A DNA stretch of 46,988 nucleotides from Clostridia bacterium (GCA_017461005.1 JAFTZU010000115.1:1-46988); one strand, 5' to 3'. Numbered from the stretch's first letter, positions 1 through 7,980 are shown. Program-made: numbers and translations. Notes: generated by a model from the sequence alone, not told the origin.

Positions 1-693
1 ATCAGCGTCGACGAAGGCGAAGTCGTCAGTATCATCGGTCCCTCCGGTTCCGGCAAGAGTACGCTCCTGCGCTGTGCCACGTTCCTCGAGACCATCGACT
101 CCGGTGAAGTCTCCTACATGGGCGAAGCCGCTGTCACGACCAATGCGGAAGGCAAGGCGGAGTATGTGGGTCCCGCGGAGCTGCGCAAGGCGAAGCAGCA
201 CTTCGGGCTCGTGTTCCAGAACTTCAACCTGTTCCCGCACTATTCCGTCCTGAAGAACATCACGGATGCGCCTCTCAACGTGCAGAAGCGCGACAAGGAT
301 GAAGTCATGGCGGAAGCGGAAGAACTCCTGAAAAAGATGGACCTCACCCATCGGGCAGAGGCCTATCCGTGCCAGCTCTCCGGCGGACAGCAGCAGCGTG
401 TCGCCATTGCGCGGGCACTCGCCATGAACCCGAATATCCTCTTCTTCGACGAACCCACCAGCGCGCTCGACCCCGAGCTCACCGGTGAGGTCCTGAAGGT
501 CATCCGCCAGCTGGCAGAGGACAAGATGACCATGGTCGTCGTCACGCATGAGATGCCCTTCGCCCGCTCGGTCAGCAACCGTGTCGTCTTCATGGACGGC
601 GGCGTCATCGTCGAGCAGGGCGACCCGGAAGAAGTCTTCGGCAACCCCACTCAGGAACGGACGAAACAGTTCCTGCGCAACTATCAGCAGTAA
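1..693 (+). CDS. Amino-acid ABC transporter ATP-binding protein (5' end outside window)
   Basis: This is the ATPase of a polar amino-acid importer of the GlnQ/HisP type, which powers substrate uptake at the inner face of the membrane. The reading frame is open from base 1, so the N-terminus (perhaps 15-25 residues) lies outside the window. Visible motifs in order are Walker A (GPSGSGKST, about residues 14-22), the Q-loop ([10 protein letters not shown]), the signature [10 protein letters not shown], Walker B ([14 protein letters not shown]) and the H-loop (VVVTHEM). The DapF-like gene starts 3 bases after its stop, which suggests translational coupling. The permease and binding protein should be upstream. 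The substrate cannot be read from the sequence. Confidence 0.95.
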   Translation: MSVDEGEVVSIIGPSGSGKSTLLRCATFLETIDSGEVSYMGEAAVTTNAEGKAEYVGPAELRKAKQHFGLVFQNFNLFPHYSVLKNITDAPLNVQKRDKDEVMAEAEELLKKMDLTHRAEAYPCQLSGGQQQRVAIARALAMNPNILFFDEPTSALDPELTGEVLKVIRQLAEDKMTMVVVTHEMPFARSVSNRVVFMDGGVIVEQGDPEEVFGNPTQERTKQFLRNYQQ

Positions 694-696
694 CGA

Positions 697-1518
697 ATGG
701 AACTCACATACAGCTTATTCGACCCCTCCGGGAACACGACGATCCTCGTCGAGACGCCGGTCCCGGTGGAAGACCAGCCCTCGGTGGCATCCGCTCTCAT
801 GGAGCGGGAGCCCTCCGTGGAGCAGGTCGGTTTCGTGTCCGCTCCGGCAGAGAGCGGCTGTGACATCCGTCTGCGGATGGCGGGCGGCGAATTCTGCGGC
901 AACGCGACCATGAGCGCGGCAGCGCTGGTGGCGATGCGCGGCGGAGCAGTCCCGAAACAGGGCGACCCCATCGGGGTCACCGTCGACGCGTCCGGCGCGA
1001 AGGGCCCCCTGACCGTGGCGCTGAAGGCGGAAACGGACACCGCCTATTACGGCTCCGTCCTGATGCCGGGCCCGCGGTCCATCGACGACGCGCCGTTCAC
1101 CGTGACCGGAGACGGCCGAAAGCCCGTCATCGTCCGGTTCGACGGCATTGCCCACGTCATCCTGGAGCGTCCCGCCCCGGAGGGCGAGAAAGGCCGCGCC
1201 CGGGCCGAGGCCCTCGCGCGCAGCTGGTGCGACGCCATCGGGACAGAAGCCATCGGGCTCCTGTTCTTCGAGCGACATGCACTGCGCCTCACGCCCCTCG
1301 TCTATGTCCCCGCCGCCGGCACCACCTGCTGGGAGTCCGCGTGCGGCAGCGGCACGACCGCCATCGGCGCGTACATGGCCGACCGGACGGGCAAGCCGGT
1401 CGACATCACGGTGAAAGAGCCCGGCGGCTCACTGAACATCCTGTCGCTCGAAGACGGGACGCTCCAGATGAGCGGCACGGTCCGGTTCCTGAAGCAGGAG
1501 ACCGTCACCCTGGAATGA
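697..1518 (+). CDS. DapF-fold epimerase/racemase-like protein
   Basis: A 273-residue protein of the diaminopimelate epimerase fold. Two cysteine motifs typical of cofactor-independent two-base amino-acid racemases are present: GGEFCGNAT near residue 70 and WESACGSGTTAIGAY near residue 212. The first differs from the GNGARC-type context common in true DapF. That fits the divergent branch that includes histidine racemase (CntK) and similar amino-acid racemases, but the substrate is inferred only. It follows an amino-acid transporter ATPase by 3 bases with no clear ribosome site, so it is probably translated by coupling and may act on the imported amino acid. A terminator follows. Confidence 0.75.
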   Translation: MELTYSLFDPSGNTTILVETPVPVEDQPSVASALMEREPSVEQVGFVSAPAESGCDIRLRMAGGEFCGNATMSAAALVAMRGGAVPKQGDPIGVTVDASGAKGPLTVALKAETDTAYYGSVLMPGPRSIDDAPFTVTGDGRKPVIVRFDGIAHVILERPAPEGEKGRARAEALARSWCDAIGTEAIGLLFFERHALRLTPLVYVPAAGTTCWESACGSGTTAIGAYMADRTGKPVDITVKEPGGSLNILSLEDGTLQMSGTVRFLKQETVTLE

Positions 1519-1528
1519 TAAAAAAACA

Positions 1529-1557
1529 GAGCCCCATCGAGCAGATGGGGCTCGTTT
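1529..1557 (+). terminator. Intrinsic terminator
   Basis: A perfect 10-bp stem, GAGCCCCATC with GATGGGGCTC, around a 5-base loop, followed by a T-rich stretch. It closes the transporter/epimerase operon. Confidence 0.8.
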
Positions 1558-1564
1558 CATTTTA

Positions 1565-1593
1565 TTGACGGATGTCAAAAAAGCGTATACACT
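1565..1593 (+). promoter_or_regulatory. Promoter for the dehydratase operon
   Basis: TTGACG (1565-1570), a 17-base spacer and TACACT (1588-1593). It lies about 145 bases upstream of the dehydratase start, leaving a long 5' leader. Confidence 0.6.
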
Positions 1594-1656
1594 TTAGGTA
1601 GACAAGTTTGTTAATCGTCTGACTAAATGGGACGGTTTTTACAAATTGTTCGGTTT

Positions 1657-1692
1657 CCCGGCAAATACCCATGGGGCGTTGCCGGGTCTTTT
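1657..1692 (+). promoter_or_regulatory. Leader hairpin, possible attenuator
   Basis: CCCGGCAA (1657-1664) pairs perfectly with TTGCCGGG (1679-1686), and the 14-base centre contains a further CCCATGGG palindrome. A pyrimidine run (TCTTTTCGCTTT) follows. It sits in the 5' leader between the promoter and the first dehydratase gene, so it could attenuate transcription. No ligand domain or leader peptide was recognised. Confidence 0.4.
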
Positions 1693-1738
1693 CGCTTTAT
1701 ATGGGAATCTATTTGGGAAGAAAGGAGTTAGGCATTCT

Positions 1739-2935
1739 ATGCGAGACCTCAAACATCTGCAGTTTTTTGAAGACCTCCTGCAGCAGGCGCACAACGATCT
1801 GGTCAAGCAGGCAAAAGACGACAGGAAAGTCGCCGTCGGTTACACCTGCTACTATGTGCCCGAAGTCCTCATGAACTGTGGCGACGCTTTTTCGGTACGG
1901 CTGCGAGCCCCGAACACCGGGTCCCTCGACATCAGTCAGTACTATATGTCCAGTTTCATCTGCGGCTACGCCCGCGCGCTTTTTGAGCGCGCCTTCGAAG
2001 GCGGCTACAATTTCCTCGACTTCTATGCGTCGTCCGACACCTGCCAGCAGATGGTCCGTGTCGTCGAGAACATCCACGAACTGCAGCTCATCCAGAACCC
2101 GCGGTTCACCTACGGCATCATCGACGCTCCGCTCAAGGTGACCACCCACGGCACGAAGTTCTACATGGAACAGATCGAACAGAACTTCATCGCCCCGCTG
2201 AAAGAACACTTCGGCATCGACTATTCCGAGGAAGCCATCCGCGCGGCCGTCGCCGAGCACAACGAGATGGCACAGCTCTTCACCGAGACGTCCGACATGC
2301 GTAAGGCGGACAACCCCGTCATCACACCGAAGGAATACCACATCATCTCCATCGCGAGCTACTGCTGCCCGACCTACCTCTTCCTGCCCTATCTCCGGGA
2401 GACCGTGGAAGAGCTGCGGTCCCGGGAACCGGACGCCAAAAACCGCTGGCGTGCCCGGGTCGTGGTCGCCGGCTCCGAGCTCGACGACTACGCCTTCAGT
2501 GAGATCATGGAGAACAGTAACTGCTACGTTGTGGCGGACCGCTACTGCTTCGGCACGTTCCCCGGCCGCCAGGTCATCCCGCTGAACGACGACGAACCGG
2601 CTCTCCTCCAGGTCTGCCGGTATTACCTCGAGACGAACCAGTGCCCGCGTTTCATGTCCCAGGAGAAGATCCAGGAACGCCGCGACGTCGTGCTGGACCT
2701 CGTGAAGGAATTCCACGCCGAAGGCATCATCTACGAACAGGCCAAGTTCTGCGATTTCTGGGGCTATGAACGCACTCTCAACACCCAGATCATGCAGGAG
2801 GAGTACGGCATCCCGACCCTCGGCATCGACCGGGAATATGTGGTCCGCGGCTCCGGCCAGCTCGCCACCCGCATCCAGGCCTTCGTCGAAAGTCTGGAGA
2901 TCAAACGGATCCGAAAGGAGGGGAACGCCGTATGA
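1739..2935 (+). CDS. 2-hydroxyacyl-CoA dehydratase family subunit (smaller)
   Basis: A 398-residue member of the HgdB/FldB/BcrC-type family, which carries an iron-sulfur cluster and removes water from (R)-2-hydroxyacyl-CoA in amino-acid fermentation. Family features are an early cysteine segment (VGYTCYYVPEVLMNCG), a mid-protein CCPTYLFLPYLRE block, and a C-terminal FCDFWGYE segment before a final Rossmann-like strand. The ATG at 1739 was chosen because AAAGGAGTT lies just before it; an earlier in-frame start has no ribosome site. Its last four bases overlap the start of the larger subunit. The ATP-dependent activator is not in the window, so the substrate is unknown. Confidence 0.8.
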   Translation: MRDLKHLQFFEDLLQQAHNDLVKQAKDDRKVAVGYTCYYVPEVLMNCGDAFSVRLRAPNTGSLDISQYYMSSFICGYARALFERAFEGGYNFLDFYASSDTCQQMVRVVENIHELQLIQNPRFTYGIIDAPLKVTTHGTKFYMEQIEQNFIAPLKEHFGIDYSEEAIRAAVAEHNEMAQLFTETSDMRKADNPVITPKEYHIISIASYCCPTYLFLPYLRETVEELRSREPDAKNRWRARVVVAGSELDDYAFSEIMENSNCYVVADRYCFGTFPGRQVIPLNDDEPALLQVCRYYLETNQCPRFMSQEKIQERRDVVLDLVKEFHAEGIIYEQAKFCDFWGYERTLNTQIMQEEYGIPTLGIDREYVVRGSGQLATRIQAFVESLEIKRIRKEGNAV

Positions 2936-4518
2936 AACTGCTCGACATCCTCGACAAAAAGCTCACCGAGAGATTCGACGCGACCCACCACAAAGCGGAC
3001 ATCCTCGAAGAGGGCACGGCCATCTACAAACACAGAGAATGGCGCGGCCTCTCCGACACGGCCTATGACTTCGGCCAGTGGTGCCGCCTCTGGGGCATCC
3101 TGCTGAAGTGGGCCGTCCCGAAGGCGCCCCAGAACGTCAAGGCGATCTGGCGCTACCGCTGGATGTACCATTACCTGACCGTTCCGGCCTTCTTCGACCG
3201 CCTCTGTGCCAACATGAAGGGCGCGGACCTGCGGGCGGCACGCAACAACCTGAACTACCTCGCGGCGAACGTCACGGGGACCTTCAACACCATCTTCGAC
3301 GCGGACCGCAACCTGCACCCCGGCAGCGCGAAGGCCGAGGAACTCAACAAGAAGATCATCTGTGTCGACGAACTCCTGCCGTCCCTCATCGGCAAGGGCT
3401 TCCCGAACTGTGAGACCATCCTGTTCCAGGAGTACGCGATGTACCTCCCCTCCGTCATTCAGCAGCACAGCCCGGTCCATTACATCAACCAGATGGAGAT
3501 CCACGGACTGCCGGCGGACGTCTGCCCGCTGCCGTCCTTCGAGGCGGGCCTCGCCATCGAGAACGACTTCCCGCTCATCGGCTGCTGCATGCTGACCTCC
3601 AACATGCCCTGTGACGGCAGTATCATGACCTCCATGATCCAGGACCGCCGCATCGGCCTCCCGACCCAGCCCCTGAATATCCCGCTTCGCTGGAAGAGGG
3701 AAGAGGTCCAGGAGTACGCGGTCGCCGAGATGCAGTCCGCGATCGACTTCATCGAAAAACACACCGGCGAGAAATTCGACTGGGACGCCTTCAAGGAAGG
3801 CTGCGAGATCTGGAACGAGCAGAACAAGGCGAAGTTCGAGAAGTGGGACCTGAACCGCACGGATATCCCGCCCCACACCGGCGCGTCCGCCTGGCTCTAC
3901 CGCATCTTCGAACATCAGGCTGTCCCGGGAGACCCGAAGGCACTGGCCAACGACCGGAAGGTCAACAAGTACCTTGAAGCACAGGTCGCCAAAGGCATCT
4001 GCCCGAAGGAGATCCGCCACCGGGCCATCATCTGGAACACGCCCTGCAACAACTACGCGAACTTCAACAACTGGCTCCTGGAGTGCTGGGGCATCGATTC
4101 CGTCTGTGAGATGATCGACCTCCACGGTTCCGAACTCATCGACACGAGCAGCCACGAGTCCATGCTGTACGGCCTTGCCAAGATGTACCAGACCTCCACC
4201 ATGCGCGCCCACACGAAGGGCGGCTACGAGGTCATGTACGATGACCTCTGGAGAAAGTACGAGGAGTTCCACGGCGATATGATCATCATGTTCGACCAGA
4301 TCTCCTGCAAAGGTGTCGGCGCCATCAGCGGCCTCTTCGAAGAAGGCGCCCAGCAGCGCGGCATCAAGATGTGTATCGTCCGCCAGGACCTGATGGACCC
4401 GACGTCCATCAGCCGGAAAGACATGCGCCGGGACGTCAACGTGTTCATGCAGAACGTCATGGGCGAGGAGCCCCTCGACCCGACCCTCGTGGACTTCGAC
4501 GACGACCAGAGCTGGTAA
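2932..4518 (+). CDS. 2-hydroxyacyl-CoA dehydratase family subunit (larger)
   Basis: A 528-residue partner of the preceding gene, overlapping it by ATGA, so the two are probably made in equal amounts. The C-terminal half shows the family pattern: NTPCNNYANFNNWL, a serine-rich SSHESMLYGLAKM helix, and MIIMFDQISCKGVGA, followed by a QRGIKM...RQDLMDP strand where a bound subunit partner or cluster ligand is expected. Several cysteines in the middle (around IGCCMLTSNMPCDG) could ligate a 4Fe-4S cluster. It is longer than typical 380-480-residue subunits, with an extra N-terminal helical region. Whether the pair is a fermentative dehydratase or a radical-type reductase relative cannot be settled by eye. 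Confidence 0.8.
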   Translation: MKLLDILDKKLTERFDATHHKADILEEGTAIYKHREWRGLSDTAYDFGQWCRLWGILLKWAVPKAPQNVKAIWRYRWMYHYLTVPAFFDRLCANMKGADLRAARNNLNYLAANVTGTFNTIFDADRNLHPGSAKAEELNKKIICVDELLPSLIGKGFPNCETILFQEYAMYLPSVIQQHSPVHYINQMEIHGLPADVCPLPSFEAGLAIENDFPLIGCCMLTSNMPCDGSIMTSMIQDRRIGLPTQPLNIPLRWKREEVQEYAVAEMQSAIDFIEKHTGEKFDWDAFKEGCEIWNEQNKAKFEKWDLNRTDIPPHTGASAWLYRIFEHQAVPGDPKALANDRKVNKYLEAQVAKGICPKEIRHRAIIWNTPCNNYANFNNWLLECWGIDSVCEMIDLHGSELIDTSSHESMLYGLAKMYQTSTMRAHTKGGYEVMYDDLWRKYEEFHGDMIIMFDQISCKGVGAISGLFEEGAQQRGIKMCIVRQDLMDPTSISRKDMRRDVNVFMQNVMGEEPLDPTLVDFDDDQSW

Positions 4519-4530
4519 GGAGGAAACCAT

Positions 4531-4689
4531 ATGTTGAAATTACTCAAACGACTGTGCATCACCGCTGTCGTCCTGTTCGTGGCGGTCGTCTGCATCTACT
4601 GGTTCAACCTCGACATGAAGCTCGTCAAGCTCCTCGAAAAACCGCTGATGCAGCACTATGACAATATGGAGCGGGACCACCGCATGTGA
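4531..4689 (+). CDS. Small single-pass membrane protein
   Basis: A 52-residue protein preceded by an excellent TAAGGAGG ribosome site that overlaps the upstream stop region. Residues 8-25 are hydrophobic (ITAVVLFVAVVCIYWF) after a basic start (MLKLLKRL). The remainder is charged and ends in RDHRM. It is the last gene of the dehydratase operon, 12 bases after the large subunit, and a terminator follows. No family was recognised. It may anchor or modulate the dehydratase at the membrane, but that rests only on position. Confidence 0.65.
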   Translation: MLKLLKRLCITAVVLFVAVVCIYWFNLDMKLVKLLEKPLMQHYDNMERDHRM

Positions 4690-4710
4690 TCCGCTGCCCG
4701 ACCAACAACA

Positions 4711-4745
4711 AAGACCCCGTGTCCAAACGGGGTCTTTTTCTCTTA
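4711..4745 (+). terminator. Intrinsic terminator (probably bidirectional)
   Basis: AAGACCCCGT (4711-4720) pairs with ACGGGGTCTT (4727-4736), followed by TTTTTCTCTT. It lies between the convergent dehydratase operon and the Rrf2-type regulator, with A-richness on the other side. Confidence 0.8.
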
Positions 4746-4760
4746 TTTTTATAACATTAT

Positions 4761-5201
4761 TTAAATAACATAGTAATCGCCTTCTGCCTCGGGCGATGCA
4801 CCGGCCAGGTCCTGCAGCGTTCTGCCATAGAAGAAGTCGTGGACCAGGGAGTCGAACTCCTTCCACATGGGAAGGGTCTTGCAGAAGGGCCGGCGCGCGC
4901 AGTCGTAGGGCTCCTTGCAATTGAGGCAGGCGACGGGAGCGAGGGTGCCCTCCATGACTTCGAGGACTTCGCCGACGGTCGTCGTTTCCGGGTCGCACTT
5001 GAGGCGGTAGCCGCCGCCCTTACCGCTGACGCCAGTCACGTAGCCGGCCGTCACCAGTTCCTTCACGATGATCTCCAGATACTTCTTGGAGATCTCCTGC
5101 CGCTCCGCGACATCTTTGAGCGGGACCGGTTTCGCGCTGTTCCGGTGTTCCGTGAGGTCCAGAAGGACCCGCAGGGCGTAACGCCCTTTTGTTGAGATCA
5201 T
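4761..5201 (-). CDS. Rrf2-family transcriptional regulator (CymR/IscR-like)
   Basis: A 146-residue regulator. The N-terminus MISTKGRYALRVLLDL and the winged-helix segment ISKKYLEIIVKEL...VSGKGGGYRL are diagnostic of Rrf2. Four cysteines are clustered (C92, C95, C101, C107), in the region where IscR/NsrR bind an iron-sulfur cluster; CymR of Bacillus, by contrast, works without a cluster. It is transcribed away from the OAH sulfhydrylase and cysteine synthase genes across a shared control region, so it is a strong candidate regulator of sulfur assimilation. Cluster binding versus a cysteine-synthase partnership remains open. Confidence 0.85.
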   Translation of the reverse strand: MISTKGRYALRVLLDLTEHRNSAKPVPLKDVAERQEISKKYLEIIVKELVTAGYVTGVSGKGGGYRLKCDPETTTVGEVLEVMEGTLAPVACLNCKEPYDCARRPFCKTLPMWKEFDSLVHDFFYGRTLQDLAGASPEAEGDYYVI

Positions 5202-5225
5202 AGTTTCACCGCCTGTTTTTGATGT

Positions 5226-5274
5226 TTTACCTATTATACCGCAGGGTAAATCGTCAAAACAAGAGAAAAAAGTT
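5226..5274 (-). promoter_or_regulatory. Regulator promoter with inverted repeat
   Basis: On the minus strand a TATAAT is present (5234-5239 region) with a weak TTGTTT about 18 bases upstream. TTTACC (5226-5231) and GGTAAA (5245-5250) form an inverted repeat with 13 bases between, straddling the -10. This is a plausible autoregulatory operator for the Rrf2 protein. Confidence 0.4.
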
Positions 5275-5285
5275 TTAAAAACCTA

Positions 5286-5314
5286 TTGACATGGTAGGCG
5301 AATAGGCATATAAT
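5286..5314 (+). promoter_or_regulatory. Strong promoter for the sulfur operon
   Basis: TTGACA (5286-5291), a 17-base spacer and TATAAT (5309-5314), a perfect consensus. It drives the cysteine-rich leader peptide and then the sulfhydrylase gene. Confidence 0.85.
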
Positions 5315-5345
5315 GCATTCAACGAAGCAGAAAGGAGTCACCACC

Positions 5346-5441
5346 ATGCGCGGAACGACTTACCTCCAAGTGAACATGTGTTGTCGAATGCTGAACTCCC
5401 GGGCATGCTGCGTGACCGAGGGCCGGGCGCTTCGCGTCTGA
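5346..5441 (+). CDS. Cysteine-rich leader peptide (attenuator uORF)
   Basis: A 31-residue open frame starting ATG with AAAGGAG upstream, placed about 25 bases after the promoter start site. The peptide begins MRGTTYLQVNMCCRMLNSRA and has two adjacent Cys-Cys pairs (codons 5379-5384 TGT TGT and 5406-5411 TGC TGC). Four cysteines in 31 residues, upstream of cysteine/homocysteine synthesis genes, is what a cysteine-sensing leader peptide should look like: ribosomes would stall at these codons when charged Cys-tRNA is scarce. Cys-rich leaders are known in other bacteria, but I do not recognise this sequence. Confidence 0.7.
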   Translation: MRGTTYLQVNMCCRMLNSRACCVTEGRALRV

Positions 5442-5490
5442 GTCTGACCAACTGTGCCCGGGAGCCCCAAAAGCCCCCGGTTTTTCTTTG
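5396..5490 (+). promoter_or_regulatory. Transcription attenuator with competing hairpins
   Basis: CTCCCGGGCA (5396-5405), inside the leader ORF just before the second Cys pair, is perfectly complementary to TGCCCGGGAG (5455-5464). The latter overlaps CCGGG (5458-5462), the 5' half of a terminator hairpin with CCCGG (5476-5480) followed by TTTTTCTTT. The two structures cannot coexist. A ribosome stalled at the first Cys pair would leave 5396-5405 free to block the terminator and allow read-through. The cysteine-replete state is less clear from pairing alone. Confidence 0.6.
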
Positions 5491-5538
5491 CAATATCAAA
5501 AATCCATACAGTATAACCATCAGAGAAGGAGAAACACC

Positions 5539-6873
5539 ATGAGCAACTACAAATTCGAGACCCTGCAGCTCCACGTCGGGCAGGAGCAGGCGGACCCCGC
5601 CACCGATGCCCGCGCCGTCCCCATCTACCAGACCACATCTTATGTTTTCCATAACAGCCAGCATGCGGCGGACCGCTTCGGCCTGGCCGACCCCGGCAAC
5701 ATTTACGGGCGATTGACGAACTCCACCCAGGGCGTCTTCGAAGAAAGAGTCGCCGCCCTCGAAGGCGGCAGCGCGGCCCTCGCCGTTGCCTCCGGCGCCG
5801 CAGCCATCACCTATACCATCGAAGCCCTCGCGGCGAACGGCGGACACATCGTCGCTCAGAAAACCATCTATGGCGGCAGCTTCAACCTGCTGGCCCATAC
5901 GCTTCCGCAGTACGGGGTCACCACTACATTTGTGGACATCCACGACCTCGACGAAGTGAAGGCCGCTATAAAGGATAATACGAGAGCCATCTTCATCGAG
6001 ACCCTCGGCAACCCGAACTCCGACATCCCGGACATCGACGCACTGGCGGAACTTGCTCATGCGCATGACATCCCGCTCGTCATCGACAACACCTTCGGCA
6101 CCCCGTACCTCATCCGGCCCATCGAACACGGTGCCGACATTGTCGTCCACTCCGCCACGAAGTTCCTCGGCGGCCACGGCACGACCCTCGGCGGTGTCAT
6201 CGTCGAGTCCGGCAAGTTCGACTGGAAATCCGCGGGCAAGTACCCGCAGATCGCCGACCCGAACCCCAGTTATCACGGGATCTCCTTCTATGATGCCGTC
6301 GGTCCCGCAGCCTTTGTCACGTACATCCGTGCGATCCTCCTGCGGGACACCGGCGCCGCTATCTCTCCCTTCAACGCGTTCCTGCTCCTCCAGGGCGTCG
6401 AGACCCTGTCTCTCCGCCTGGAGCGGCACGCGGAGAACACGAAGAAGGTCGTCGAGTACCTGGCGAACCATCCGCTGGTCGAGAAGGTCAACCACCCCTC
6501 GCTTCCGGACCATCCGCAGCACGACCTCTATGAGAAGTACTTCCCGAACGGTGGCGCCTCCATCTTCACCTTCGACATCAAGGGCGGGAAAGAGGAAGCC
6601 TGGGCGTTCATCGACAACCTCTCCATCTTCTCGCTCCTCGCGAACGTCGCGGACGTCAAGAGCCTGGTCATCCACCCGGCCTCCACGACCCACTCGCAGC
6701 TGACCGAAGAAGAGCTGAACGATCAGGACATCCACCAGAGCACCATCCGCCTCTCTATCGGCACCGAGCACATCGATGACATCATCGCGGACCTCGAACA
6801 GGGCTTCGCGGCGATCCAGCCGAAGAAAGAAGAAGCAGCACCGGCCAAAAAGGGCTTTTTCAAAAGACACTGA
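5539..6873 (+). CDS. metY: O-acetylhomoserine sulfhydrylase (Cys/Met PLP family)
   Basis: A 444-residue PLP enzyme expected to join O-acetylhomoserine with sulfide to make homocysteine. The N-terminus FETLQLHVGQEQDP-like, SYVF, NIYGRLTNST and the PLP-lysine motif SATKFLGGHGT (K208) are characteristic. The length and the 60-residue insert between the PLP lysine and the C-terminal domain match OAH sulfhydrylases, which are longer than the roughly 380-residue cystathionine synthases. The start at 5539 has AGAAGGAGA upstream. The tail after residue 425 (KKEEAAPAKKGFFKRH) is an unusual charged extension. It is controlled by the upstream cysteine leader and followed 60 bases later by cysK. Confidence 0.88.
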   Translation: MSNYKFETLQLHVGQEQADPATDARAVPIYQTTSYVFHNSQHAADRFGLADPGNIYGRLTNSTQGVFEERVAALEGGSAALAVASGAAAITYTIEALAANGGHIVAQKTIYGGSFNLLAHTLPQYGVTTTFVDIHDLDEVKAAIKDNTRAIFIETLGNPNSDIPDIDALAELAHAHDIPLVIDNTFGTPYLIRPIEHGADIVVHSATKFLGGHGTTLGGVIVESGKFDWKSAGKYPQIADPNPSYHGISFYDAVGPAAFVTYIRAILLRDTGAAISPFNAFLLLQGVETLSLRLERHAENTKKVVEYLANHPLVEKVNHPSLPDHPQHDLYEKYFPNGGASIFTFDIKGGKEEAWAFIDNLSIFSLLANVADVKSLVIHPASTTHSQLTEEELNDQDIHQSTIRLSIGTEHIDDIIADLEQGFAAIQPKKEEAAPAKKGFFKRH

Positions 6874-6933
6874 AAAGCACCGGTAAACGCGTTATAATAA
6901 TTAATTGAAACATACAGAAAGAAGGCAACTGTC

Positions 6934-7869
6934 ATGGCAAACATCTATAAAGGAGCTGTCGAGCTCATCGGTAACACCCCGCTGGTCGAAGTGACCAACA
7001 TCGAAAAGGAACTGGACCTGAAGGCCACCCTTCTCGTCAAACTTGAATACTTCAACCCGGCCGGAAGCGTCAAAGACCGCATCGCGAAGGCGATGATCGA
7101 GGACGCTGAGGAAAAGGGCCTCCTGAAAGAGGGCTCCGTCATCATCGAGCCGACTTCCGGCAACACCGGCATCGGCCTCGCAGCCATCGCAGCTGCCAAG
7201 GGCTATAAAGCCATCTTCACGATGCCCGAGACCATGAGCGTCGAGCGCCGCAACATCCTCAAAGCCTACGGCGCGGAGATCGTCCTGACCGAGGGCGCCA
7301 AGGGCATGAAGGGTGCCATCGCCAAAGCGGACGAACTCGCGGAAGAGATCGACGGCGGCTTCATCCCCGGCCAGTTCGTCAACCCGGCGAACCCCGCCAT
7401 CCACAAAGCCACCACCGGTCCGGAGATCTGGAACGACACGGACGGCGCGGTCGATGTCTTCATCGCCGGCGTCGGCACCGGCGGCACCGTCACGGGTGCC
7501 GGCGAGTTCCTGAAGGAGCAGAAGGCTTCCGTCAAGATCATCGCGGTCGAGCCGGACGACTCCCCGGTCCTCTCCGAAGGCCGTGCGGGCGCCCATAAGA
7601 TCCAGGGCATCGGTGCCGGCTTCGTCCCGGACACCCTCAACACCTCCATCTATGACGAAGTGTACCGCGCCACCGGCGACGAGTCCTTCGAGGCCTCCAA
7701 GCTGCTCGCGAAGACCGAGGGCATCTCGGTCGGCATCTCCTCCGGTGCCGCCCTCTCCGCCGCCATCAAAGAGGCGAAGAAACCGGAGAACGCCGGCAAA
7801 GTCATCGTCGCGCTCCTTCCCGACAGCGGCGACCGGTACTACTCCACTCCTCTGTTCACAGAGGCCTGA
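6934..7869 (+). CDS. cysK: Cysteine synthase A (O-acetylserine sulfhydrylase)
   Basis: A 311-residue cytosolic PLP enzyme making cysteine from O-acetylserine and sulfide. It shows ELIGNTPLVE, the PLP lysine in NPAGSVKDR (K47), the substrate loop EPTSGNTG (residues 72-79), the phosphate-binding GVGTGGT, and the C-terminal PDSGDRYYST. Full length for the family. A TATAAT lies at 6893-6898 in the 60-base gap but with no good -35, so co-transcription with the sulfhydrylase from the attenuated promoter is likely. The ribosome site is AGAAAGAAGG. Confidence 0.95.
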   Translation: MANIYKGAVELIGNTPLVEVTNIEKELDLKATLLVKLEYFNPAGSVKDRIAKAMIEDAEEKGLLKEGSVIIEPTSGNTGIGLAAIAAAKGYKAIFTMPETMSVERRNILKAYGAEIVLTEGAKGMKGAIAKADELAEEIDGGFIPGQFVNPANPAIHKATTGPEIWNDTDGAVDVFIAGVGTGGTVTGAGEFLKEQKASVKIIAVEPDDSPVLSEGRAGAHKIQGIGAGFVPDTLNTSIYDEVYRATGDESFEASKLLAKTEGISVGISSGAALSAAIKEAKKPENAGKVIVALLPDSGDRYYSTPLFTEA

Positions 7870-7941
7870 GCGGAGTTCCTGACAAACCATCTCCCTTGAA
7901 ACATAGAACCATAATACAACCTCCTTCCCAAAGCAAAAGGA

Positions 7942-7980
7942 CCTCCGACAAAAAGCGTGGCTTTTGTCGGAGGCCTTTTC
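7942..7980 (+). terminator. Intrinsic terminator
   Basis: CCTCCGACAAAA pairs with TTTTGTCGGAGG (3' arm ends 7973) around a short loop, followed by CCTTTT. It ends the sulfur operon. Confidence 0.8.

Noticed and set aside
697..1518. Complete staphylopine-type metallophore cluster
   Set aside because: Only a possible racemase is present; no nicotianamine-like synthase or opine dehydrogenase gene can be seen.
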